From Fulvia fulva (Eukaryota; Ascomycota; Dothideomycetes; Mycosphaerellales; Mycosphaerellaceae): 64,000 bases of DNA. The notes beneath the pieces are model-generated. The model searched no databases. It saw only the letters and a program-made list of their open reading frames with translations, and was not told where the DNA came from. Position 1 is the stretch's first letter. Each line of letters begins with the position of its first letter. Below are positions 22,415-31,511 of this stretch, piece by piece. The position numbers and the translations under genes were made by a program. Where the stretch lies: contig NC_063019.1 in assembly GCF_020509005.1 (NCBI RefSeq), positions 2,666,001 to 2,730,000 on the forward strand. The letters run 5' to 3'.

Positions 22415-23595
22415 CTACACGAGCTCTCGCGCCTGTCGCCGGGTCATCAAATACCTGGCTCCGGCTGAGCAGCCTCGGGTGCGGCAGGACGAGCCACAGT
22501 CGGGAAGATGAGATTCGCTCGATATGCCGGAAGATTGTCGGTATGGTACTCGCATGACTTCTCGTGGCATGAGGTTCCCACGAAGCCTGATACCCTCTGG
22601 ACCGTTGTAGTCGGCGAAGCACAGCCAGCAGAACTCATGCTTACAGCGCTTGCCTAGTTACCGTCAGCTCATACACCAGAGATCACAGGTCTGCGGCACA
22701 TACAAGTCATATGAGCACAGCCACCGCTTTTCCAGATCGCACTCTTGCACTTCGGACACTGCTTCGTGGTCTTGGAGACCTCCGCCCTCGAAGCTTCCTC
22801 TTCCTGACGGATTGCCTCCTCTCGCTCACGACGGAGCTTCGCCTGATAGTCTTCGCAAGTCATGTCCTCATGCATGGGCGCTCCGCACATGCTGCAGTAG
22901 CGGTATTTGCACATCTGGCAGCGGAAGATGTTACCATCGGCCTTGGTGGACATCAAGCATCCCCAGTCACAATCAGCATTGGGACATGCCCGGAACTCCT
23001 CATCGCTCTCGCGGCACGATCTGGCGGCCTTGTCGAGCCATCTGTCACAGGTCAGTATAGTAATCGCAGGAGGGCTGGGTAGCCTCACTTCTGGTAGAAA
23101 TCCGTAGTGAAGCTAGCATTGAGCTTTTCGAACTCTGCTTCCTCCAGCACCTGGCCACACTGAGCACAGCTGATCTTGTCCCAATCTGTCTCGTCAATCT
23201 GGGAGTGGAGGTGCTGTTCCCAGCACTTGAAGCAGACGTTTCGGCCATGCTCGTTGGCACCCTTGTGTGGTGCTTTCGGGAAGCGGTTGCTGGCGACCTC
23301 GTCACAGCAGATGGAGCACTCGCGGCGCTTGAGCACCCGCTTCGTCTTCTGTATCGTCGTCGACGGTGGTCACATCTGCGCCTCTTTTGGTGCCTTGTGG
23401 TGGCTCGACTGATGGACTACGGACCGCGCGTAAGATTGCATTGTCCCCCGCTGGAAAGGCAAGGGAATTGTCATTTGAGAGCTCGTCTTCTGGCATGTTG
23501 CCACTAACTGCGACCGCCCTTTGCGCAGTCGCCTCTTCTGACGAGCTGTTGCGTACCATACCGAGGGCCTGGAGCACGCCCCGAGGAGCGTCCAT
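22415..23595 (-). CDS. RBR-type E3 ubiquitin ligase A (ends frame-disrupted)
   Basis: RBR ligases pass ubiquitin through a RING2 cysteine. The core is intact across three exon parts: RING1 (CSICCDEVASNRFPK, HGRNVCFKCWEQHL) to 23089; IBR and start of RING2 at 23041-22704 (RACPNADCDWGC, CQMCKYRYCSMCG, QCPKCKSAIW, GGCAHMT); then 22653-22415 (CKRCKHEFCWLC). The third intron splits the Cys codon after HMT. The catalytic Cys is in GGCAHMTC. Both ends need frame changes. The 23595 ATG frame (acidic, with a TKRG basic patch) is one base out of phase with RING1. After CWLCFADYNG, the family tail (FVGTSCHEKSCEYH) lies in the +1 frame. Reading on in phase gives a stop at 22417-22415. Either the gene is decaying, the assembly has indels, or small introns were missed. 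It is a tandem neighbour of RBR gene B. Confidence 0.62.
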
Positions 23596-24077
23596 ATTGT
23601 AGTCAGCGGTATGTGTTTACGAGTGATGCGGTAGTCCCTTCGACGGATGTGTGTCCAGTATGTTTTGCCGTGGTAATGTGGTGGTAGGTTGACGACTCGG
23701 ATACAGCAGTACATGTGCAGTCCGCAGGAAGCCGTGACTACACAGGTGTCGCGACTGTCTGGTCGAGGTGAGGGCACAGCTCGTGCCATTGCAATCGCTT
23801 CGCCTTCTTTTCTGAGCCTTTCCAGGCAGTATTTGGGATCATGTGAGATCTCGGAACATCCAGCGGTACATTGGTTCGTTATCTAGGGGAGACACAGACA
23901 ATGTCAAAGCGTATCAATGCGCTACGGCACTCCACGGAGGGAGTGTATCCTATCTCGTATGTGCGTGTCGTGCCTGCTCTACACGAGTCCATACCTGGCG
24001 GTCTCTCATGACATTCTCCCAAGCTCTTTTGTATCTTCCCAATCGCTACATTTGTAGCTACCCGACCTTCAGCCCCG
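23596..24077. other. Spacer between RBR genes A and B
   Basis: Nothing supported; presumably the 3' end of B and the promoter of A. Confidence 0.5.
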
Positions 24078-24969
24078 CTAGACCTCATCTCCATCATCAT
24101 CATAGCCATATATGTGTGGTGGCGCACCTGGGACGATCGCGCGGTAGTGCCGGCAGTCCTTCTTGTGGTAAGAGTTGCCCTCACGTCGAATGCCAACATA
24201 GTCACACAGGCAAAGCCAGCAGAAGTCGTGGCGACACATCTGGCCTGCACAAAGTCAGTACAATACTCTCCATCACTGGCCCCTTGGTCGACACACTCAC
24301 AGGTCATATGGTCGCATCCACTGTAATCAATCGGTAACGCTGCCCATATTGGATGTATAATTGTGCTTACCCATTCTTCTGCAGCTTCCGACTACACCTC
24401 GGACACAACTTCGCAACCTTCTCGAGTGCCTTTGCCGAAGCCTCTTCTTCTCCGGGCTGGATCTGCATGCGCTGCTTGTATGCCTCACAGGTCTCCTCGG
24501 GGTGCCACGCCACGTTGCAATGGACACAAGCCTTGTGGCGGCAGCTGTTACAGGTGAAGATGTCGCCGCCGTGGTGAATCTGACCCCCTTTGCATTTTGG
24601 CGAAATGCACCAGCGGAAGTCTGGGTCTTGGGAGAGAGCTGCTTTGAGTAGTGCATCTTCGTATCTGGCGGGAAGCTTCGAGTCAGCGGGTCAAGTTTGT
24701 CCGGTCGAAGAGGTATTTGCCACGTACGCTGTGTACACTGGACCAGTGCAGAGCTTCTTGATATCGCTTTGAACTAGGACGTTGCTGCACTGGATGCAGG
24801 AGATCTGGTCGAGTGCGGCGCCACCTTTGACCTGCGTCTCGATCCATTTGTGCCAGCATCTTCTGCATGTCTCTCGCCCATGATCGCAGCCGCTGTCCTT
24901 GCAAACTCGGGGAAGAGATGATGTCTGTACTCTGCGCTCGCAGGTCGTGCACTCTGTTCGCGGCGCCAT
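24078..24969 (-). CDS. RBR-type E3 ubiquitin ligase B
   Basis: Small RBR ligase, 240 aa. Four exons: 24969-24728, 24664-24371, 24320-24301 and 24244-24078. All junctions are GT-AG and phases agree. The third exon is only 20 nt and encodes the catalytic loop (GGCDHMT). RING1 starts at residue 5 (TECTTCERRV, HGRETCRRCWHKW, ISCIQCSNVL). The IBR is WCISPKCKGG...TCNSCRHKACVHCNVAWH. RING2 is CPRCSRKLQKNGGCDHMTCQ then MCRHDFCWLC, with the catalytic Cys in GGC. The tail is HKKDCRHYRAIVPG and then acidic (DDDGDE). It lacks the N-terminal basic and acidic leader of copies A and C; a minus-strand frame upstream (25385-24972) could be an unspliced leader. All zinc ligands appear intact, so it should be active. 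Confidence 0.86.
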
Positions 24970-25468
24970 GGTTAGCTGAGTGGCATGGAGACCTGCGGGA
25001 GTCGAGGTTTTGAGCTCGATGGAGTCGAGAACTTCTCCGAAGCTACGCGAGCGACGTTCATTATTGGGTGTTTGAGAATGATCTTGTAGTGAACGAAAGT
25101 GATGGTGGGACAGGGTTTGAAGGTCGCACCTAGAAAGGTCGGAAGACTTGGGGCAGCTTGTATGTACACGATCCGCGGGCTGCTGACCGTCTTCAAAGAA
25201 GAGCTGACTGTGGGACTCGCATAACGCGGGACGATGATACGCGTTGGGGTCGATGCCATGGTGACTTGCCGTAGCTTAGTAATCTCATATTGTCGAGCGT
25301 ACCAGCTGAAGTCCATTCGCTCACGTCGGTGTTTACCGTTTGACAGGGGTTTAGCTCGGCTGCGTTTGCTTTCGCTCGACTTCATGTCTCACAACGGAGA
25401 TAGCGGCCTTCCATGTCTATGGAGATCGCTCCACTGTCCTAGAAGTCTTCTTGCGTGCTTGTGCCTCT
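24970..25468. other. Upstream region of RBR gene B
   Basis: Contains a minus-strand ATG frame (25385-24972, starting MKSSESKRSRAKPLSNGK) that stops 2 nt before the B start codon. It could be a 5' leader or an alternative first exon of B, spliced at the CTCAG just upstream. I do not call it separately. Confidence 0.35.
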
Positions 25469-26440
25469 TCAAAACACTTTGCGTAACGCTCTACCCGCCG
25501 ACGCTTCTGGCTTCACCTCCTCCTTCGCAGTATTTGCCTTTGCCTTGTTCTGTTTGAAGTCCAGTTTCGGCTTGACGAAATAACCACCCTTCGCCTTCTT
25601 CTTATTCTCCATGCCATCCAGCATCTTCGCCCTCTCCACGTCCTCCACAAAAGCTTTGTTTTCCTTCCTCTGCCTCCTGATGTCCTCCCTGATCCTCGCC
25701 GCCCTCTCAGCATTCTCATTCGCGATCTGCTCCGTCAAGTGATTCCACTTGAAGCCCTTCAGATACTTCATGTTCCAGATATCGTCATGATAAAAGTTGC
25801 CCTTCTTCCCTCCGATGATGTTGCCGTTGAGCGTTTCCGCGGCAATCTTGGCTTCAGTCTTGGAGTTGAACTCTACCCAGCCGTCTGTGAAAGACTTCTT
25901 CTTGTTGCCTCCGCTCTTGACACGATTCTTGTGTGCTTCGGGGTCTTGGGGCGTGAGGAAGATTCGGCCTATGCCTTTGCGCGCATGAGGTTCGAGGAAG
26001 TGCTTCATGGTTTGTGGCTTCATGAATGGCGGCACTCGAGATATGTAGACGACGCCGGATTTGCGTACGGCTTTTGCTGCTGCCTCTACCTTCTTCAAGG
26101 CAGGATCCTTCTTGGCTTTGGCGGGCTTTTCTCTGTCGTGATCGGATCGTTCTGCGTCGTCGTCGCTCTGGCCACGCGTTGCCAAGTCGTCTTCATCTTC
26201 GTCGCCAAAGTTGCTCAAGTCGAAGCGATCGTCTTTCACTATGGCGCCGGCCTTAGGTGGTTCCTTAACATTCTCGACATCCCCATCAGAATCGTCTGAA
26301 GTTGCATCGACTTTGCGCCGCTTGTTCCCTCTTCCGCCGAGAGCACCTCTTCCCTCCTCTGCCTCCGAGTCGTAGCCATTCTCGATCTCTTCTTCAGTCT
26401 CATCGCCTTCGAGGAACTCATTGCGCTTGCGTGTCGACAT
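25469..26440 (-). CDS. esf2: Pre-rRNA processing factor Esf2/ABT1
   Basis: Nucleolar RNA-binding protein of the small-subunit processome; it activates the Dbp8 helicase during early 18S rRNA cleavage in yeast. Single exon, 323 aa from the ATG at 26440; a longer frame to 26524 starts with a non-ATG codon. The N-terminal 100 residues are acidic with a basic patch (GRGNKRRKVD). The RRM begins SGVVYISRVPPFMKPQ (about 130) and contains the family block IFLTPQDPEAHKNR, then FTDGWVEFNSKTEAK and the characteristic HDDIWNMKYLKGFKWNHLTE. Next comes a helical Arg/Lys/Glu tail (ENAERAARIREDIRRQRKEN). Length and motif order agree with Esf2/ABT1. Its neighbour RBR B is transcribed in the same direction without obvious functional linkage. 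Confidence 0.94.
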   Translation of the reverse strand: MSTRKRNEFLEGDETEEEIENGYDSEAEEGRGALGGRGNKRRKVDATSDDSDGDVENVKEPPKAGAIVKDDRFDLSNFGDEDEDDLATRGQSDDDAERSDHDREKPAKAKKDPALKKVEAAAKAVRKSGVVYISRVPPFMKPQTMKHFLEPHARKGIGRIFLTPQDPEAHKNRVKSGGNKKKSFTDGWVEFNSKTEAKIAAETLNGNIIGGKKGNFYHDDIWNMKYLKGFKWNHLTEQIANENAERAARIREDIRRQRKENKAFVEDVERAKMLDGMENKKKAKGGYFVKPKLDFKQNKAKANTAKEEVKPEASAGRALRKVF

Positions 26441-27391
26441 CGTTGCCGAGAGTTGTAAAGAAGAAGTCAAGATGTTGATTGAAGTTTCCCCGCACAGCGG
26501 ACTCCGCTCCGACCCCTGCTGCACGTGGCGCGGATTCTCTTTCGAAATTCGAACCTACCTTCCGTTTCTACTTTCACATTGCTTCATCTTTACGCCTCCA
26601 ACGCTGTGCGTCGCCGCAGCATCTGCCGTAAAGCACATCAAAGACGGACGACCAAGCCCAGACCATGTGCTTCACAGTCCCAAGTCAGCACTCCTGAGAA
26701 GGGCATGCTCATGCTCCCGAATGTTCAACTATTCGTCCTGTAGGCAACTAAGCGATCTGCCCGCTTGATTACCAGACGATGCGCCATGTGTTGAGGAAGA
26801 ATCAGCCCTCGAGGTGATCAAGGAGGACTTTACGATATCTCCACGTTATGCCACGGGTACTACGAGCTTTGTTCGAGCGGCTAGGAACGCATGTTCCACA
26901 GGAGACGATCTTGCTACAGACTGCTTGATCGGATTGATCACCGGCACCTACCGCCATGTGCTAGGACTCAGCAAGGTGAAAGCAAGCAGAAGCTGCTGAC
27001 ACTGTCTGTCTACAAGAAGCCGAACAGAACTGCTACCTTGAAAAGTCCTCACTGACACACGAAGTCAACCATGCAGCAACGGACGTGCAACCTCGGCGGA
27101 CGTGAAGGCAAGGGCCTGAGAGCAAAAGTGAATGGTATTGGAGATTTCTCCGTGCGCCCACGCGTGACGCTTGTAAGTGAATGCTCTGTTTCGGCGAACC
27201 TTGGAATTCTTCCTGCTCTTCCTGCCCATCCCATCTTCCTCCATAGTCCACGACACTTCTTCCAACCGACCAACAACACTACTCGGAGATCGATCCCACC
27301 GCAGTCACAACTTAAGATCCCACACTCGAGCTCCTCAACAACTTGTTACTTCACATAGCACTAGCCTGCGCACATCTCTACACCATACATC
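26441..27391. other. Intergenic between esf2 and the 27392 gene
   Basis: No complete gene. A plus-strand open stretch (26775-26999) reads protein-like (ESALEVIKEDFTISPRYATG) but has a stop just upstream and no ATG. It could be an orphan exon. The last 200 nt, pyrimidine-rich, look like the leader of the next gene. Confidence 0.4.
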
Positions 27392-28322
27392 ATGTCCACC
27401 AATCTCGTCGACATTATGGCCGAGCGAGCTGAGGAGAAAGTCATGAGGTCGATCAAAGTCATCGCTGCAGCACCATGCCCAGTACACGTAAGTTCTTTTC
27501 ATCGCGACAGCCATCTCTTCCACTAACACGCTCATAGCGCGAGGCCTTCGCCTGCAGCTGTGCCGTGGCCATGGCCACCATGACCGACTGGGATCACGTC
27601 TGGTGCAAACGCATCTGGTGCAACATGACCTTCGAGACCGAGCTTCTAAGCAAAGACCACGCCTGGACCTACACCGGTTCAAGGGAGTCGCACGACATCT
27701 TCACCACCGCCGAGGGCATGACGCCCGAACAATTCGTCCGCAAACAAGTTCAGGAGGGCATCATGAAGCACTTCCTCGCGCCGAGTGGAAAACTCAATGA
27801 CACTACCCAGGCGATGCTCGAGTTGTGGATTGCCAGGAATCAGCAGTGGCGCGAGATGTATGGGACTCGAGACGTGGCAACGGAGAAGTGGATCGAGGAG
27901 GCATATCGTGATGCTCCTATGCAGAACGTTCCAAAGGAGGCGACTCCAGCAGACGCAAAGGTCGGTGACGTGGTGAATATCACAGAGATGGTGCCATCCC
28001 AAATCGTCAGCATGGAGACAGCGGATCGCCAACACGGGTTTGCGGCAACGTTCACGGAGCTACAGCCAGCGGACACGAAGGGATGGACGCCGTATGGGGG
28101 GTGTGTTGAGGAAGTGAAGCTCTGTCATCCTGGCTGTAAGGTGGGCAAGGCTATGTTTGAGGCAAAGCTCAAAGACGGTAAGTAAGCCCCCTTCGAGATT
28201 CACGGGCACCATAGTAATGACATCGTATAGCTTCGAAGATCGCTCTCGACTTGCTTGAGCCACGCCAGGGTGAGGTGAGATTCAAGCTAGTGGTATACGG
28301 CCCAGAGAGGCCACCAGCATGA
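27392..28322 (+). CDS. Hypothetical protein, copy 2 of the two-member family
   Basis: Paralog of the gene at 279-1123; function unknown. Exons 27392-27487, 27538-28177 and 28231-28322 give 275 aa. Introns are 50 and 53 nt (GTAAGT...CATAG and GTAAGT...GTATAG). Exon 1 (MSTNLVDIMAERAEEKVM) is the same length as in copy 1. Conserved pieces are ELLSKDHAWTYTGS, WIARNQQWREMYG and GGCVEEVKLCHPGCKVG. The last exon supplies the tail SKIALDLLEPRQGEVRF, which aligns with KKVLPELEARQGQVPF of copy 1, so this third exon is well supported. Copy 1 has lost or never had the second intron. There is no signal peptide or membrane segment, so the protein is probably soluble and intracellular. Confidence 0.78.
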
Positions 28323-29010
28323 TCAAACAAGAGCTCGGGCTACAAAAGCCATCACATGGTACTCGAGAGCCAACATGGCAAGGCGTTCTGCTCATTTTGA
28401 GATATGGGGTACTTCATGGGCAAGGCACATGCTAGATGACATCGTGTTAGGATGTTAATGCTCGAAACCTCCTGTGATGGGGACTGGATGCGCAGCTGTA
28501 CTTACATGAGATGCAATACAGTACAACATCCTCTCTAGAATCGTCATCGCTTTTCACACATCCGCTTTATGACAGTCTTGACATGTTCACGAGCAAAAAG
28601 TCAGTTGAGCACAGGGCAAAAAAGCGGCGATTCGTGAGCAACGACTGATTCCAATAGCCAACCTACTGCATGCCCTCCTCCACCTCAGGTGTATCTACCT
28701 TCGACGAGTGATTGCCTTGCGGTATACGAACGGGTTCTTGCCCGCAGGGGGGTTTCTGTTGCAGAAGCTCTGCCATTGAGCTAGTCGCCCGAAAGGGGGT
28801 CGATCCATAGTCCTGTTGTGATGTATACTGTACCCTCAGGTCACCTATAAGTGCGTTCGATACCCGCGAGGATGACATCAGGCCTGATAACGTTTGATTC
28901 TGATACAATGATATCGCTACTATGGGTATCTTCAATCAATGCTACGCTACACCACACTACGCCATGTCAATAATGCTTACAGTCAACGCCCATCTCTCCT
29001 ACATACCGCA
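28323..29010. other. Intergenic; unresolved minus-strand frame
   Basis: A 90-codon minus-strand frame (28935-28663, first codon TTG) has a protein-like end (NHSSKVDTPEVEEGMQ), but I find no start or splice link. A tRNA-D-arm-like string inside it (TAGCTCAATGGCAGAGC) is not accompanied by a full cloverleaf. Confidence 0.35.
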
Positions 29011-31044
29011 TCATGCCTCAACCTCTTCCTCCCCTTGCGCCTCAGGCGAGAACAAAGCCTCAGTACTAGCATGCTTCCTAACCTTCTTCACCGCCAATCC
29101 TCTCCTCATCTCCACCTGCTCCAACCTCTTCCTAAGCCCAAAAGCACTACGAATCAACTCATTGACCTTATCCGGCTCCTCGCCCACCCGAATCTTACTC
29201 GTCATGTACGCCCAATACTCGCCCTGATCCTCACAACTCATGAGATTCTTCGCATGCGCAGCTAGCAGCGTCAACGCGACATTGAACAGAAACGTCTTGC
29301 TATTCGGAACACAGAGCCACACATCCCAGATCCGGAGGAGAACACTTTCAGGCAGGACGCTAGCGAAAGCGGTGAGGAACCAGGACAAGGGGACGGTGTG
29401 TTCGGGCTCGATCTCGAGGGATGACATCTTGTCGTAGAGTTTGGGGAGGAGGTCTTTGACGTATTGGCGGAGGACCACGTTGTCGGCGATCGGGGCGGAC
29501 ATGGCGGTGTCTGGGGAGAAGTAGTCGGGTGGGAAGTAGGAGTCGACCATGTTGCAGAGAACCCAGAATGCGTCGCTTTCGTCTGGGATGGCGAGGAGGA
29601 GGTAGCCGGCGATCATGTTTAGGCCCTGGGTGTAGCCGAGGCCGGGGTATTTGTTGACGAAGGCGACGAGGACTTTTCGTAGGCGGTCGTGGCCTTTCTC
29701 GGCGAAGTAGTCGTATTTGCTGGTGAGGGTTCGCGGGACGTCTTTGAGGATCGCGTCGATTTCTTGGGGGTCTTCGTTTTCTTGTGTGCCGAGATAGTAT
29801 TTGTAGCCGTTCGGTCGCATGATGGCGTATGTGTTCGATAGCTCCATCCAGATGGGTGATCTTAGTCGCATCGGTATGCCACCTATGACCAGTCGTGTGA
29901 GGGTATCGAGTTTCTGCTTGCCGTTGCCACCTTCATGACCCCAGCGAGCAGCACCCAGCACCTCGCCACTCTGAGCTTCCTCTCCAGCTTCCTCCCGCAA
30001 TTCATTCAATCGAAGCACGAATTTATTCCACGCCATCTCCCGAGGATCCTTCGACTCTGTCCGCAAAAGTGTAGGTGGCAGCTGATTCTTGTCGTGCCTC
30101 GTACTCATCTCCACAGGTCCCCGAGGCTCCTTCGCCCTAGAATCACGCCGTTCCCGCGTCGCCAGACTGCTGATACCTTTGATGGTACCAGCGCCGGCAT
30201 TCATGAAAGTCGAAGTCCAGCCAGTACTCTCGCCACTGTTGACACTCAACACATCAATCGACTTTGGCCGATCCGTCCTCTTCCTCACAACAGTAGACTC
30301 CGGCACAATCGAGTTCGACCTCGAAGAACTCGCACTCGCGGTACTCTTCATACTCGTCGCCGCACTCTTCATCGATGCTGGCGTAGGCCTAATCGTTGCA
30401 TCTTTCCTCTTGCCACCGCCTCCAAACATCCGCGTCAAATTCCTGATCGTCCCTCTCCCCACATCCGGCAAACTCGCCTGTGCCGCAGAATCACTGCTCT
30501 CCGACCTTATCGTCGGTGCAAGATCCTCACTAGCACCAGCGAGCGATAACCGCCGTCGTTCAAACTGCTTGACTCGATTCCCCGTCTCAGCAATCCTCTC
30601 CCTCGGCACCTTGAACTCCTCCGCCAACCTCGTCAGCGCCGTGACGTGCGCATCCCGCTCCGCCAGTAACAGGCTCAAGTTCCGCACCAGTTCCACCGCT
30701 CCACGATGATCGATGATTCTCCTCAAAGCCTCCGTGGACGCAGTGGACAAAGTCTGCGGGTCGCCGACGCCATTCTCCTGCTCATCGAACATGGAAGGCC
30801 CCGCATCATCGAGAAGGCCATTCAAGCCATAGTGAGCTGGTGCAGTCGGCACAATCTGTTCCTTGACAGGTTGTAGCGGAGGAGAAACACCGGTGAGCTG
30901 ACCACCAGCCACTGCATCCGGAGGCTCGTCCAAGGGTTCCAGGGAGGGGCTCGTCGTCTCTGCAGGGTCGGGGAAGGAAGTCAGAGATGTCGCGTCGTCG
31001 TTCAGTGGCTGACGTGAAGACCGCCTGCTCAGATCTGAGCTCAT
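29011..31044 (-). CDS. TBC-domain Rab GTPase-activating protein
   Basis: Accelerates GTP hydrolysis by a Rab protein in membrane traffic; which Rab is not evident. Single exon, 677 aa from ATG 31044. The first 360 residues are Ser/Thr-rich and probably disordered, with a helical segment around 110-170 (RRIIDHRGAVELVRNLSLLL). The TBC domain spans about 385-600: GGIPMRLRSPIWMELS, then the Arg finger in ILKDVPRTLTSKYDY and the Gln finger in YTQGLNMIAGYLLL, followed by SWFLTAFASVLPESVLLRIW. Both catalytic fingers are present, so it should be active. The tail is basic then acidic (QGEEEVEA). Domain plan and length suit fungal TBC1-like GAPs with an N-terminal coiled region. Confidence 0.92.
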   Translation of the reverse strand: MSSDLSRRSSRQPLNDDATSLTSFPDPAETTSPSLEPLDEPPDAVAGGQLTGVSPPLQPVKEQIVPTAPAHYGLNGLLDDAGPSMFDEQENGVGDPQTLSTASTEALRRIIDHRGAVELVRNLSLLLAERDAHVTALTRLAEEFKVPRERIAETGNRVKQFERRRLSLAGASEDLAPTIRSESSDSAAQASLPDVGRGTIRNLTRMFGGGGKRKDATIRPTPASMKSAATSMKSTASASSSRSNSIVPESTVVRKRTDRPKSIDVLSVNSGESTGWTSTFMNAGAGTIKGISSLATRERRDSRAKEPRGPVEMSTRHDKNQLPPTLLRTESKDPREMAWNKFVLRLNELREEAGEEAQSGEVLGAARWGHEGGNGKQKLDTLTRLVIGGIPMRLRSPIWMELSNTYAIMRPNGYKYYLGTQENEDPQEIDAILKDVPRTLTSKYDYFAEKGHDRLRKVLVAFVNKYPGLGYTQGLNMIAGYLLLAIPDESDAFWVLCNMVDSYFPPDYFSPDTAMSAPIADNVVLRQYVKDLLPKLYDKMSSLEIEPEHTVPLSWFLTAFASVLPESVLLRIWDVWLCVPNSKTFLFNVALTLLAAHAKNLMSCEDQGEYWAYMTSKIRVGEEPDKVNELIRSAFGLRKRLEQVEMRRGLAVKKVRKHASTEALFSPEAQGEEEVEA

Positions 31045-31511
31045 ATCGACTGAAGCGTCGCGTCACGCTATCACATGTTTTGAAGTGTTTCGTTTTGTGA
31101 GGAAAAGATGGCGAAGTGTGGCAGATATTGGATGTGGCGCCGATCTCCTGCAGGACGCGGAATTCGGAATGACCTTGCAGGCAATCGTCATCCTTGCGCC
31201 TCGCGTAAGGTTCGCGTGCGCAAGTAATCAAGTACATGTCTATACAATTCATGCTTCAGTCACTTAGAGGAGCAAGACAGCGAAGTAGTTTGAGGAGATG
31301 TGTGGATTATAGGCGGGCACAGAAGCTTGATAACAGTCTAGACACCCCCAGCGCCTCGCTATATAATACAGACCCTGGATAAATGCCATCTACGCGATAT
31401 GCAGCGAAGCATCAATAACAATCTGAGGGAGGTATGCATCACAGCAATGCTTTCTCCCTAAATTGCCCCCAAAAAACATCCCAGGGAGTCCTGGCCCTGC
31501 TGCTGCCCTCG
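31045..31511. other. Intergenic, TBC promoter side and RBR D 3' end
   Basis: No gene supported. The minus-strand frame 32008-31439 overlaps the 3' end of gene D in another phase; an alternative 3' exon of D could use part of it. Confidence 0.4.

Noticed and set aside
28735..28800. tRNA-like D-arm string (TAGCTCAATGGCAGAGC on the minus strand)
   Set aside because: No matching acceptor stem, anticodon arm or TTCRA loop at the right distances, so no cloverleaf can be drawn.
29935..30709. Plus-strand frames of about 205 codons opposite the TBC gene
   Set aside because: They are complementary readings of the Ser/Arg-rich N-terminus of the TBC protein; no domain and no splice support.
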